Assembly: GCF_000430585.1 (NCBI RefSeq)
Contig: NZ_AUMH01000002.1
Location: 62,001-126,000, forward strand
Reading direction: 5' to 3'
Source: Alicyclobacillus herbarius DSM 13609
GTDB lineage: Bacteria; Bacillota; Bacilli; Alicyclobacillales; Alicyclobacillaceae
Length of the DNA stretch: 64,000 nt
Below the pieces are notes generated by a model. The model saw nothing but the letters and a program-made list of their open reading frames with translations. It was not told where the DNA came from and did not search any database. The translations under genes and the position numbers were made by a program. Positions 25,321 through 35,700 of this stretch are shown here, in pieces (position 1 is the first letter of the stretch; every line of letters starts with the position of its first letter).

Positions 25321-26688
25321 ATGCAGTCGTCGACGGTGGTGGCGCGGCTCAATCACATGCCGCTGGGCCGCGTGCACCGGCAAATCGCCTTGGTCATCGG
25401 ACTGGGGTTGTTCTTTGAACTGTACGATGTGTTTCTCGCCGGCGTGCTGGGGACGGTGCTCACAGAGCAGTTCCACGTGAGCAAAGCGGTTCAGCCATTA
25501 TTATTGGGATCCGCCTTTTTAGGGATGTTCCTGGGGGCCATCCTGCTCAACCGGATGGCCGACGTGATTGGCCGGAAAAAGGCATTCATGATGAACTTGT
25601 TGATTTACTCTGTGTTCACGTTTATCGGCGCGTTCAGCCCGGGCGTCGCGTTTCTCATCGTCTGCCGGTTTCTGGCTGGCATCGGCATCGGTGCTCAGCC
25701 GCCCTTATCTGATACGTATTTGAGTGAGTTGCTGCCGGCTAAAGACCGCGGCCGGCTGATGGGCTGGGCGTATACCCTGCAGTTCTGCTCGATGCCGGTG
25801 GAAGGCTTTCTCGCCCGCTGGTTGGTGCCGCTGCACCCCGGCATGGCCGGCTGGCGGTGGCTGTTTATTATCGGATCGCTCGGGGCGGTGTTTGTCTGGG
25901 CATTGCAGCAGCGGCTCCCTGAGTCGCCGCGCTGGTTGGAGGCGATGGGCCGGCACAACGAGGCCGAGGCCATCGTCCGCCACATCGAGGCCTCGGTCGG
26001 CGCCGTGGGGGACCATGCCGTGGCCGACGTAGAAGCGGTCAAGCCGCCACGCCTACCCGTGTCCACGCTGTTTCACCGTCAATACCGCGGGCGCACGACC
26101 ATGCTGTGGGTCTTCCAGATTCTCCAGACCCTCGGGTACTACGGCTTTGGCACCTTGGTGCCACTCATTTTGGCGGCGAAAGGATATACGGTGATTCACT
26201 CCCTGGAGTACACCGCCTTGTCGTTCTTCGGGTACCCGATTGGCTCCCTCATCTCCCTGCCGCTTTTGCAAAGACTCGAGCGCAAGTGGATGATTGTCCT
26301 GTCTGCGTTGGCCATGGCCGTGTTTGGGATTTTGTTCGGGCTTTCCAACAGTGTGGCGCTGGTGGTCGTCTTTGGCTTTTTGTACACCTTGGTCAGCAAC
26401 GTGTTCTCCAACGCCTATCACATCTTTCAGGTGGAGATTTACCCGACCGCCATCCGCGCCACTGCGTCCGGAGCTGGCTACAGCCTAAGCCGGCTGATGA
26501 GCGGCTTGATTCCGTTCATCCTGCTGCCGGTGCTCAACCAAGACGGCGCGACCGCGATGTTCAGCGTGGTCGCGGCGGCGATGGTGGTCATCATGCTCGA
26601 CATCGGCATCTTTGGCCCGCGGACGACCGGGAGACCGCTGGAGGACGTCAATGAACGGCAACTTATGGAGAAAACATACGGATCGTGA
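25321..26688 (+). CDS. MFS transporter, metabolite:H+ symporter type
   Basis: 455-residue carrier with twelve predicted helices. MFS motifs are present: NRMADVIGRKKAFM between helices 2 and 3, SDTYLSELLPAKDRGRLMGW before helix 5, and the PESPRWLEAMGRHNEA loop typical of the sugar porter and aromatic acid/H+ symporter group. AAGGAGGGAACGCCC precedes the ATG. It follows the lyase gene by 59 bases in the same direction, so it may import the acid that the CoA-transferase activates. The exact substrate is unknown. Confidence 0.88.
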   Translation: MQSSTVVARLNHMPLGRVHRQIALVIGLGLFFELYDVFLAGVLGTVLTEQFHVSKAVQPLLLGSAFLGMFLGAILLNRMADVIGRKKAFMMNLLIYSVFTFIGAFSPGVAFLIVCRFLAGIGIGAQPPLSDTYLSELLPAKDRGRLMGWAYTLQFCSMPVEGFLARWLVPLHPGMAGWRWLFIIGSLGAVFVWALQQRLPESPRWLEAMGRHNEAEAIVRHIEASVGAVGDHAVADVEAVKPPRLPVSTLFHRQYRGRTTMLWVFQILQTLGYYGFGTLVPLILAAKGYTVIHSLEYTALSFFGYPIGSLISLPLLQRLERKWMIVLSALAMAVFGILFGLSNSVALVVVFGFLYTLVSNVFSNAYHIFQVEIYPTAIRATASGAGYSLSRLMSGLIPFILLPVLNQDGATAMFSVVAAAMVVIMLDIGIFGPRTTGRPLEDVNERQLMEKTYGS

Positions 26689-26775
26689 AGAAAAACGTAC
26701 TGTGAATGGTTCTACCGTGGGCAGAGTCACTTCCTGCGGCCCAGATAGAAGTATACAATGACCTTAAATACGTGT

Positions 26776-26800
26776 CCGGAAAGGGGAGACCCCTTTCCGG
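26776..26800 (+). terminator. Strong hairpin between the two MFS genes
   Basis: A perfect 11-bp inverted repeat (CCGGAAAGGGG / CCCCTTTCCGG) with a three-base AGA loop. No U-tract follows on either strand, so it is an imperfect intrinsic terminator candidate or an mRNA-stabilising hairpin that separates the expression of the two carriers. Confidence 0.5.
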
Positions 26801-26822
26801 CCTACCTCAAGATTAGGGTGCG

Positions 26823-26850
26823 CCAGGCAGACCAGGCAGACCAGGCAGGC
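26823..26850 (+). repeat. Short tandem repeat before the second MFS gene
   Basis: AGGCAGACC is repeated three times with a 9-bp period, the last unit imperfect, just upstream of the second MFS start. It is probably slippage; it ends before the ribosome binding site. Confidence 0.5.
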
Positions 26851-26867
26851 ACCAGGGAGGGCGCGGG

Positions 26868-28067
26868 TTGAAGCGGTTTTGGTTCCCACTTTGCCTATTT
26901 ACGATGCTGTTGTTCGGCGGGTTCGACATGCTCAAAGGGGTCGCCGCGCCCTTCATGCAAACGGCTTGGCGAATGGACTACGGGGAACTGGGCACCGTGT
27001 TTGCCATCGGATCGTTCGGGTACCTGGTGGCAACCTTTGTCACGGGATTCGTCATTGAGTCGCTGGGCGTGCGCTTTGTGGTCGTGGCCGGAGCGTTGAC
27101 GCTGGTTGTGGGTACGACCGGCGTCATTCTCAGCCCTTCATACCTGCCGGCCTGTGTCAGTTTTTTCGTCAACGGTATGGGGGGCGGCATGCTCGAAATC
27201 GGCGTCAACGCCGTGGTTCCGGCGATGGCCAAGTCGGCTTCCGGGCAATCCCGCTATTTCAACTGGCTGCACGGTTTTTATGGCATCGGCGCCTGTGGGT
27301 TTCCCCTGCTCATCGCCTGGCTCCTGCGGATGGAGGTCGGCTGGCGGTGGATCTACGGGCTACTCCTGTTGGCGGTCGGCCTCCTGGCCGCGGCGGCCGC
27401 TGTGGCGAAACAACCCGTCTCTCTGGCGAGCCCAACGGAACAGCCTATCGCATCGCCACACGTTGGCCTGTGGCGGGAAAAAGCCCTCTATGGACTGCTC
27501 GTCGCCATCATGGCGTATGTGATGGCTGAAGTCGGTCTTGGCACCTGGTTGACCACCTACCTGGTCAAGGCGCGCGGGGTACCGCTTTCCCTGGCCTCCG
27601 TCTGTCTATCAGGGTTCTTCCTGACGTTTACCATTGGGCGCTTGGCTGCTCCCCTGTTGCTGCGCCGCTTTGGGCATCACCAGGCGATTCTCGCTGGACT
27701 CGTTCTCAGTTTGTTCTCGCTCGGCCTGGCTTGGCTGCCCGGAAACTGGTCTCTCCTTGGGTTTTGGCTGGCTGGTCTCGGGTATTCCATCATCTTTCCG
27801 ACCATTACGGCGGTCGCCAGTCACACCTTTGCGGCCTACGCGGGTAAGGTGCTCGGCCTGTTGTTCACCGCCGCCGGCATTGGCAGCCTCGTCACCAACG
27901 CCTTGATTGGCGGGGTTGCCACAGTCTGGGGTGTGGCCGCCGGTTTCTCGCTACTGTGGGTGTATCTAATCATCGTCGTCTGCAGTATGTTGTTCGTCAT
28001 TGTGACCACGAAATCGCAGCGGGCAGCCGGCTGTGCGTCCGCCCAATCAGCACCAGGGGCTCAGTAA
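26868..28067 (+). CDS. MFS transporter (FucP/NanT-like fold)
   Basis: 399-residue carrier with twelve hydrophobic segments. It begins with TTG 26868 after GGGAGG. The N-terminal half has FGGFDMLKGVAAPFMQTAWRMDYGELGTVFAIGSFGYL and NWLHGFYGIGACGFPLL, patterns of the fucose permease-like branch of MFS. The second half repeats the fold. The substrate is not identifiable. It is separated from the first carrier by a strong hairpin and a short tandem repeat. Confidence 0.85.
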   Translation: MKRFWFPLCLFTMLLFGGFDMLKGVAAPFMQTAWRMDYGELGTVFAIGSFGYLVATFVTGFVIESLGVRFVVVAGALTLVVGTTGVILSPSYLPACVSFFVNGMGGGMLEIGVNAVVPAMAKSASGQSRYFNWLHGFYGIGACGFPLLIAWLLRMEVGWRWIYGLLLLAVGLLAAAAAVAKQPVSLASPTEQPIASPHVGLWREKALYGLLVAIMAYVMAEVGLGTWLTTYLVKARGVPLSLASVCLSGFFLTFTIGRLAAPLLLRRFGHHQAILAGLVLSLFSLGLAWLPGNWSLLGFWLAGLGYSIIFPTITAVASHTFAAYAGKVLGLLFTAAGIGSLVTNALIGGVATVWGVAAGFSLLWVYLIIVVCSMLFVIVTTKSQRAAGCASAQSAPGAQ

Positions 28068-28191
28068 GGGAGCCGGCTGCTACGAGCGCGAGATGAAATC
28101 AGCGCAAGAGCGTGAGATAGCGTACGCGTGAGACGGGACAAGCTCGGCCGGGTTCGGCGGAGATACACGTTTGGGGAAGAGGGGGAAGCTC

Positions 28192-30030
28192 ATGGCAGCA
28201 GAAGGGCGTGCACACATCCCACCCTCTGAGGGTGGGACGGAGAAACAGGACCGCAGTCATTCTTACCAGGCGTCGTTGGCGGAGAACACTTCCGGTGCCT
28301 GCGCTGGTCAGGACGAGCATGGGCTGGACAACTGCGAAAGAACCCAGTTGCACAAGGATTTCCAGTATGCGCAATCGACCATCAAGCGGATTGGAGAGTT
28401 GGCGGGCATCGCCATCTTCTCTTATGACCGAATCCACAAGCGGCAGATCTTTGGCACCGGAACCAAGCGGGTGTACGGATACAGTGAACAGGAGTTTGCG
28501 GACGATCCGGATCTATGGCGAAAGGTAATTCATCCAGACGACCGAGCGTTGGTCGAAGGGTCGTTACCGAGCAACGAGCCGCTTAAGTTGGAGTACCGCA
28601 TCTTCCGCAAGGATGGAGAGCTGCGCTGGCTGGAGGTGAGTCTTTATCCGCGCCTTGGCGAGGGGAATACCGTGACGGTCGTGGACGGCATTGCCGTCGA
28701 CATCACCGAACGCAAGCTGTATCAGGAACGCCTGCAGGCGATGGCCTACACCGATTTGTTGACCGCCTTGCCCAACCAGACCAAGTTCAATGAAGATTTG
28801 AACGCGGCGATTACCCATGCCGCTCAGGGTGGAAGACCGTTTGGCGTCTTGTTTATCGACTTTGACGGCTTTAAAGGCGTCAACGATACCTTCGGTCATG
28901 AATTTGGCGACAAGGTTTTGCAGCGTATCGGCTCCTTGCTCCACGAGTGTGTCTCCGAGTCCGTGCAAGTCTACCGAATGGGCGGGGACGAGTTCACCGC
29001 GATTGTCCGTGGCATTGCGACAGAGCAGGACGTGGTCACTCTGGCCGAGGACATCTCGCACAAGTTTCGCTCACCGTTGTGGCTGGGCAATCAAGAGCTA
29101 ATGAATATTCACTGCAGTATCGGAGCTGCGGTCTATCCTCAGCACGGTCAGGACGCGGACACACTGCTGCGGCATGCGGACGTGGCCATGTATTTTGCCA
29201 AAGACACGGGCGGACAGAAATCTGTGCTGTATTCGCCCAAGCTGGCTGGCCGGACGAAGGGCAGTCTATTCTTGCACGATGCCCTGGTGGAGGCTCTGCA
29301 GAGACAGGAATTTAAGCTTTACTTCCAACCCCAGATTGATGCGGCGACGCAGCAGCTGCTGGGAGCGGAGGCTCTGATTCGCTGGCAGTCCCCCACGCAA
29401 GGCCTGGTTTCCCCGGACGGTTTTATTCCCTTCGCCGAACAATCGGGACTGATTTGGGAGATTGGCAATTGGGCGCTTGCGGCCGCGTGTCGGCAAAACC
29501 AGGCCTGGCAGACACAGGGCCTGCCACCCATTCGGGTCTCGGTCAACGTCTCGATGGTGCAGCTTGAACACCCCGGCTTTCTGGACCTGGTGCAGCGGGT
29601 GCTGGAGCAGACCGGTCTAAACCCGCGCTGGCTGGAATTGGAGATTACAGAGTCGGCCTTGGTCAATCGCCTGGAACACGCGGCAGAGGTCATTGAACAG
29701 GTGCGGGGGCTTGGAGTCTCGGTGGCGGTCGACGATTTCGGGGTCGGCTATTCCTCCCTGCAGTACTTGGCGCACATGCACGCCGATACCTTGAAAATCG
29801 ACAAGTCGTTCATCTACAGCCTGGAGAGCAACCCAAAAGTCATCCATATTGTCTCTGCTATTGTCCAGATGGCCCATGCGCTCGGGATGCGCGTGGTGGC
29901 AGAGGGTGTGGAGCGGTCCGAGCAGCTGCGGCTGCTTAAGAACGTCGGGTGCGATGAGGCTCAGGGGTACCTGTTTTGTCCGCCCGAGCCAGAGGCAGAG
30001 TTTGCAGCGTTCTGTCGCAAGCCGAAGTGA
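28192..30030 (+). CDS. PAS-GGDEF-EAL protein (c-di-GMP turnover)
   Basis: 612-residue cytoplasmic protein. A PAS fold with PAC motif (about 75-180; DDPDLWRKVIHPDDRALVE, DITERK) is followed by a GGDEF domain (about 185-345) with intact active-site GGDEF in YRMGGDEFTAIV. An EAL domain follows (about 360-605) with intact GAEALIRW, ELEITESAL, DDFGVGYSSL and KIDKSF motifs. It could make and break cyclic di-GMP, with PAS as sensor. I see no signal peptide or membrane helix. I chose ATG 28192 after GAGGGGG; TTG 28171 is upstream. Whether synthesis or hydrolysis dominates cannot be told. Confidence 0.92.
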   Translation: MAAEGRAHIPPSEGGTEKQDRSHSYQASLAENTSGACAGQDEHGLDNCERTQLHKDFQYAQSTIKRIGELAGIAIFSYDRIHKRQIFGTGTKRVYGYSEQEFADDPDLWRKVIHPDDRALVEGSLPSNEPLKLEYRIFRKDGELRWLEVSLYPRLGEGNTVTVVDGIAVDITERKLYQERLQAMAYTDLLTALPNQTKFNEDLNAAITHAAQGGRPFGVLFIDFDGFKGVNDTFGHEFGDKVLQRIGSLLHECVSESVQVYRMGGDEFTAIVRGIATEQDVVTLAEDISHKFRSPLWLGNQELMNIHCSIGAAVYPQHGQDADTLLRHADVAMYFAKDTGGQKSVLYSPKLAGRTKGSLFLHDALVEALQRQEFKLYFQPQIDAATQQLLGAEALIRWQSPTQGLVSPDGFIPFAEQSGLIWEIGNWALAAACRQNQAWQTQGLPPIRVSVNVSMVQLEHPGFLDLVQRVLEQTGLNPRWLELEITESALVNRLEHAAEVIEQVRGLGVSVAVDDFGVGYSSLQYLAHMHADTLKIDKSFIYSLESNPKVIHIVSAIVQMAHALGMRVVAEGVERSEQLRLLKNVGCDEAQGYLFCPPEPEAEFAAFCRKPK

Positions 30031-30049
30031 AAACCAGGAGGGATGCGAG

Positions 30050-31240
30050 ATGGATTTCTCGCTGAGCCGTGAACAGGTGGAACTCGAACAGATGGTGCGC
30101 CGTTTTACCGCGTCGGAAATCCTCCCGCACATTCAGCGCTGGGACCAGGAGCACCACTTTGAGCTGGAAGTCGTCCGCAAACTGGCGGATTTGGGCCTGA
30201 TGGGCGTCTGCATCCCAGAAAAGTACGGGGGCGCAGGGATGGACTACAACTCCCTAGCGATTGTCTGCGAGGAGTTGGAGTACGGGGACACCGCCTACCG
30301 AACCGCCGTTTCCGTGCACACGGCGCTCAACAGCATGACTCTGCTGCAGTGGGGGACAGAAGAGCAGAAGCAAAAGTATCTGGTGCCGCAGGCGCAGGGC
30401 AAACAGCTCGGGGCGTTCGGCCTGACCGAGCCAGACGCAGGCTCTGACGCGGGGGCGCTGAAAACACGCGCCCGGCGGGACGGCGATGCGTATGTGCTGA
30501 ACGGATCGAAAGTGTGGATCTCGATGGCTGACTACGCGGACAACTTTCTCATCTTCGCCAACGTGAATCCAGAACTCGGGCACCGAGGTATTACCGCGTT
30601 CATCGTCGAGCGCACCTTCCCGGGCGTGACGACGCGGCCGTTCCGCGGCAAGCTGGGCATTCACGCGGGCGACACCGGCGAGGTGGTGCTCGAGGATGTG
30701 CGCGTTCCCCTGGCCAACCGTGTGGGCGAAGAGGGAGAGGGCTTCAAAATCGCCATGTCGGCTTTGGACAACGGCCGCTTCAGTGTCGCCGCCGGGGCGG
30801 TCGGATTGACCCGGGCGTGCCTGGACGCTTCGGTGGCGTACGCCAAGACGCGCAAGACGTTTGGGGTGGAAATCGGTCAGCACCAGCTGGTCAAGCAGAT
30901 GATTGCGAAGATGGAGGCGGGGTACCAAAGCGCGCGGCTACTCGTGTATCGGGCCGGCTGGTTGAAAAACCAAGGCCTGCGCAACACGCGCGAGACGTCG
31001 CTGGCTAAGTGGGTGGCCGCCGATGTCGCGTTCCAGAGCGCCAGCGACGCGGTGCAGATTCACGGCGCCTACGGCTACTCGAACGAGTATCCCGTGGAAC
31101 GGTTTTTGCGCAACGCCAAGGCGCTGGTCATCTATGAGGGCACGCGGGAAATCCACACCTTGATGCAGGCAGACTACGTGCTCGGCTACCGCCAAGACAA
31201 ACCCCTTTCCCGGATGCTGCCGAAATGGGAGGAGAGATAG
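30050..31240 (+). CDS. Acyl-CoA dehydrogenase
   Basis: FAD-dependent flavoenzyme that introduces the alpha-beta double bond in acyl-CoA, 396 residues. The N-terminal helical domain is followed by GAFGLTEPDAGSDAGAL, the FAD/substrate loop KVWISMADYADNFLIFA and the C-terminal YEGTREIHTLMQADYVLG in which the first Glu is the usual catalytic base. AGGAGGG precedes ATG 30050. It lies 19 bases after the GGDEF-EAL gene and three bases before sbcD. No electron-transfer flavoprotein genes are nearby. The chain-length preference is unknown. Confidence 0.93.
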   Translation: MDFSLSREQVELEQMVRRFTASEILPHIQRWDQEHHFELEVVRKLADLGLMGVCIPEKYGGAGMDYNSLAIVCEELEYGDTAYRTAVSVHTALNSMTLLQWGTEEQKQKYLVPQAQGKQLGAFGLTEPDAGSDAGALKTRARRDGDAYVLNGSKVWISMADYADNFLIFANVNPELGHRGITAFIVERTFPGVTTRPFRGKLGIHAGDTGEVVLEDVRVPLANRVGEEGEGFKIAMSALDNGRFSVAAGAVGLTRACLDASVAYAKTRKTFGVEIGQHQLVKQMIAKMEAGYQSARLLVYRAGWLKNQGLRNTRETSLAKWVAADVAFQSASDAVQIHGAYGYSNEYPVERFLRNAKALVIYEGTREIHTLMQADYVLGYRQDKPLSRMLPKWEER

Positions 31241-31243
31241 TTC

Positions 31244-32722
31244 ATGCGAATCCTGCACACGGCGGACTGGCACTTCGGCAAGACTCTCGAAGGCCGCGAC
31301 CGTCTGCCCGAGCAGGCGGAGTTTGTCGACGAATTGGTGCGCATCTGTGACGAGGAAGCTGTCCAGTTGGTGTTGATGGCGGGCGACGTGTTCCAGACGG
31401 TCAACCCGAGCGCCGAGGCGGAGGAGTTGTTTTACGAAGCCTTGGACCGGTTGGCGGCAGGAGGACGGCGGGCGGTGGTGGTCATCGCCGGCAACCACGA
31501 CAACCCAGAACGCATCGCGGCGCCCACACCATTGGCGGACAGGCTCGGCATCACCCTCATTGGCCGGCCGCACGATGAACTGACGCCAAGCCCGCGCTGG
31601 GTGGCGGGCGGGGAAGCACCGTCCCGGGAGGCACCGTCCGGGGGAGGACCGTCCGGGGAAGGATCGTCGGCCACCGCGTTCCCCGAGACCGCATACGGCC
31701 ACGCCCGCCGTGGCGAGCGTATAGCCTCCCGGCGTGTCCAGCGCGTGGCCGCTGGCCCCTCCTGGTTGGAGCTGGCCATCCCCGAGTGCCCGCACACCGC
31801 AGTCATCGCGGCTTTGCCCTATCCGTCCGAGGCGCGGCTCCGTGAATGGTTGACGCAGAGCCTTGACGAAGCCGACTTACAGAAAAGCTACAGCGAGCGC
31901 ATCGCACGCCTGTTCTCACACCTGGCCTCCCATTACCGACCGGATACGGTCAACCTGGCCATGAGTCACCTGTTTGTCCAAGGAGGCATCGAGTCGGAGT
32001 CCGAGATCCCGATTCAGGTAGGCGGTACGTATGCCGTCGCACCCGATGCGTTTCCCAAAACCGCCCAATACGTGGCCCTTGGGCACCTGCACCGGCCGCA
32101 GGTCATGGCCAGCGGCCCTGTGCCGGTGCGGTATGCCGGCTCGCCCTTGGCCTACAGCTTTTCCGAAGTCGGCTACGCCAAGTCGGTGACCCTGGTGGAC
32201 GTGTTGCCAGGCCAACCGGCCAAGGTCCAGGAAATCCACCTTTCCGCCGGACGCCCGCTCGTCCGCTGGCAGGCCCGGGGAGGTCTGCCGGAGGTCATGC
32301 GCTGGGTAGAGGAAGGCCGCGACAAGCAGGCTTGGATAGACCTCGAAATTCACCTGACCGACGCGCTGTCTATCCAGGACGCCCAGCGCCTGCGCCAGCT
32401 TCACCCCGGCTTTGTCAGCATCCGCCCGGTGTTTGTCCAGAGCGGCGAGGCCACGACGCAGGAAGAACGCGAAAACCTCTCCATCGACGAACTGTTTGTC
32501 CGGTTTTATGAACGGCAACGTGGGGGTAAACCGGACGAAGGGCTGGTGCGGTTGTTTCTCGAGCTGACCGCCGAGGGGACAGACGCGGGGGATGATCCGG
32601 ACGCGGAAGCGGACGATGGGCTGGCCTCCGCACCCTACGCTCGCGCCACGGATGTCCTGTCCGGGAACGAGGAAGCCAGCGCCGCCCTGGAGCTGGATGG
32701 AAAAGGAGGGCAAGGCTCGTGA
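31244..32722 (+). CDS. sbcD: Exonuclease SbcCD subunit D (Mre11-like)
   Basis: Calcineurin-like phosphoesterase nuclease that pairs with SbcC to cut hairpins and process DNA ends. Metal motifs are HTADWHFGKTLEGRDR (Asp and His about residues 8-10), VLMAGDVFQ, VVIAGNHDNPERI and, after the core, MSHLFVQGG and ALGHLHRPQ. The length of 492 exceeds the usual 380-420. There is an insertion at about 120-170 with tandem 12-bp-derived repeats (the PSREAPSGGGPSGEGS region) and an acidic C-terminal tail. Its stop overlaps the sbcC start (GTGA). Confidence 0.93.
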   Translation: MRILHTADWHFGKTLEGRDRLPEQAEFVDELVRICDEEAVQLVLMAGDVFQTVNPSAEAEELFYEALDRLAAGGRRAVVVIAGNHDNPERIAAPTPLADRLGITLIGRPHDELTPSPRWVAGGEAPSREAPSGGGPSGEGSSATAFPETAYGHARRGERIASRRVQRVAAGPSWLELAIPECPHTAVIAALPYPSEARLREWLTQSLDEADLQKSYSERIARLFSHLASHYRPDTVNLAMSHLFVQGGIESESEIPIQVGGTYAVAPDAFPKTAQYVALGHLHRPQVMASGPVPVRYAGSPLAYSFSEVGYAKSVTLVDVLPGQPAKVQEIHLSAGRPLVRWQARGGLPEVMRWVEEGRDKQAWIDLEIHLTDALSIQDAQRLRQLHPGFVSIRPVFVQSGEATTQEERENLSIDELFVRFYERQRGGKPDEGLVRLFLELTAEGTDAGDDPDAEADDGLASAPYARATDVLSGNEEASAALELDGKGGQGS

Positions 32723-35700
32723 AGCCGATTGAACTGCGCATCCGCGGCTTGCACAGTTTTCGGGAGGAACAGGTGATTCCGTTCGCCGAATTGGCCGAGG
32801 ACGGGGTGTTTGGCATCTTCGGCCCCACCGGCAGCGGCAAGTCGACCATTCTCGATGCCATGACCTTGGCGCTGTATGGGACCGTGGGCCGAGCGGATCA
32901 CAACACCCGGGGCATTCTCAACCACGCGGAGGACCGATTGGCGGTGGTGTTTGAGTTTGCCATCGGCAGCCCGGGCGAGCGACGCCGCTTTCGCGTCGAA
33001 CGCACGTATCGGCGACGGGACGAGATTGCGGTACAGAACGTGCGCAGTCGGCTGATTGACCTAACCGCCGGCGAAGGTGTGGTCTTGGCTGACAAGGATT
33101 CGGAAGTGACAGCCCGAATCAAGGAGATCCTCGGTCTTGAGCTGGACGACTTCACCCGCGCCGTCGTCCTGCCGCAAGGACGCTTTGCCGAATTCCTCAA
33201 CCTGCGTGGGGCCGATAGAAACCGGATGTTACAGCGGTTATTCGCCCTTGAGCGGTACGGGGACGGCTTGATGCAGCGGCTGCGCGAACGCCTGGACGGG
33301 TGTCAGCTTGGCCTCAAAGGGGTGGTCAGCCGGCAGCAGGGACTGGGTGACGCCTCGCCCGAGGCCTTGACGGCGGCACGCGAAGCCCTGAAAGCGGCGC
33401 TGCAGGCGGAGGAGGAGACCCGCAAGGCCTTGGCCGCAGCGCAGGCGGCGTTTGATGAGGCTCGTGCCGTGCGCGAGCGCCAGGGCGAGTTGGCGAAGGT
33501 GGAACAAGCCCTCGCCGGGCATGAACAAGCGGCTTCCGCCGTGGTCGAGTGGAGAAAGCGGCTTGAGCGGGCGGAGGCGGCGGAGCGTGTCTGGCCGCTC
33601 GCCGAGGCGCGCGCAAAGGCCCTGCGCGAGGCGGAAATCGTCCGGGTCAAGCAGCGCGAGACGGAGGACGCCCGAGGCCGTGCCAAGGAGGAGGAGCAGA
33701 CGGCACAAACCGCTCACGAAGCCGCCCGCCAGCAGTTGGACGCCGAGCAGGAGACGCTGCTCGGCCGTCGCCAGCGTCTCCTTGAGCTAGAGCAGACGGA
33801 GCGGGAGCTTGCTGGTTTACGGAGGCGTCTGGCGGAACTTGAGACGAAGCGGCAGGGGCTGGATGCGGAGGCGGCCGAGAAGGCGTCGGCACAAGAGCGT
33901 CTCCAGGAGCAGCTGCAGGACGCCGAAACAGCGCTTGCCGAGACGGAGGCAGAGCTCGCGGCCAACCGGGTGCCGATGCCCCTACGGCAGGCCCTGCAGG
34001 CGGCCAAGGATGCCCAGGTGCGTTACCAGCAGGCCGCGGACGAGTGGCAGCGACTGCGTGCAGAGCTGCGCGAGCGGGATCAAGCCAAGGCCGAGGCCCA
34101 CGCTCTGGCGATGCGTATTGGCGCCGAACACGAGGCGGCAGAACAAGCCTGGGCGGATCTGCGTATTAAGTGGGACGAATCCGCCACGCCCCCCATCGTG
34201 GAAGAGGATTTGCAGCAGGCGCTGACCCACATCAAGGTCTCGGGCAAACCTCTGTGGGAGGCGTGGCGAAACGGGCTGAGTCGCTGGCAGGAGCGGCTGG
34301 CGCGTTGCCAAGCGGCGGAAGCGGCCTATGCTGCGGCCCAAGAGCAGGTGACGGCGGCCGAGCGGGCGCTCGAGCAGGCCATGGCCCAATTGGATGCGGC
34401 GAAGCAGCAGCGGGAGGCCGCCTTGTGGGCGGACAATCTTGCGCTTGCGGCGCGCCTTCGGGAAGGGTTGCAAGAGGGGGAAGCGTGCCCGGTCTGCGGC
34501 AGCCCGCATCACCCAGCACTCGTCCCGTCCGAAGGGGGCCTTTCCGCAAAACAATCCTCTGGAGCCGGCACTGCCACAGGAGACTCTTTTGCGGAAGGCT
34601 CTGCCGACGCTTTCGGCACATCCCCTAGGCCCGCGTCGGAAGATGGCCACGCCACGGGGCTTAAGGCAGCCGAGGCCGTACTGCGCCAGGCGGAGGAAAA
34701 CGCCGCAGGGGCGCAGGCGCGGGTACAGGCGGAAGGACAGGCTCTCACCAAAGCCTCCTATCAGTGGGAGAGCGCCAGGCAAGCGTTGGCCGAGGAGGCG
34801 GCTTTGCTGGCCCAGGTCTATCAGCAAATCGTTGCCGCCTGGCCCGAGTGGGCGCCCCCGGCCGAGGCAGCACCCCACTCAACACCAGAATCCGCTCCGC
34901 TCAGTGACGGGGACCAGGACGGAAATCAAGGTCCGCACCTGAGCGTTGCGGCCTGTCGGGCGTTCGCACAGTTCCTGAAGGCAGAGCAGGAGCGGCTGGC
35001 GGTTCTTCAGCAGCGGCTTGAGGGGTGGCGCCAGAAACGGCGCGAGTTGGAAGAGCAGCTGGCGCGCCAAAACGACGAGCGGCAGCGCGCGCAAGCGGAG
35101 CGAGTACGGGCGGAGACGGCGCTGGCTGCGGCGAACAAGGAGCACCAGCGGGTTGAGGCGGACTGCGCCGAGGCCCAGCGGCGGCTCCACGCCGCCTGGA
35201 TCGCGTGGCAAGAGACGCTGACGGCCGCCGGCGCCCAGATGTCAGACGGCGCCCAGATGCCGGACGGCGCAGCTGCAGCCGCTTTAGGCACCGCCGGCAC
35301 GGAAACGGTCGGGGCCGATGCGGCGGATGTAGCCGATGCGGCCGACATCCAGGCCCGGGCACGAGCCGCCGAGGCTTGGTTGGACCAAGCCCTGGCCGCG
35401 GTGGACGAGCGGGATCGCCAGGTGGAAGCGGCCAACCGGCGGCGGGAGGACGCGCGGCGAGTGCAGCAGCAGAACCAGCCGGTGTTGGCGCAGCTGACCG
35501 CCGAGCTCCAGGCGCTGGCGGACGCGCGGACGCACATTCAGTGGCAGATGGAGCAGTGTGAGGCTGAGGTGAACCAAAAAGCTTTCGCCTTGGCGGCGGA
35601 GACGGGCGGCGTGCCCATCGCCGAGGCGTTGGCGGCCCTCGACGAGCGGCGCCGGCAGCTGACGGAAGCGGTGCAGGAGACGGCGGAGAGGCTGGAGCAA

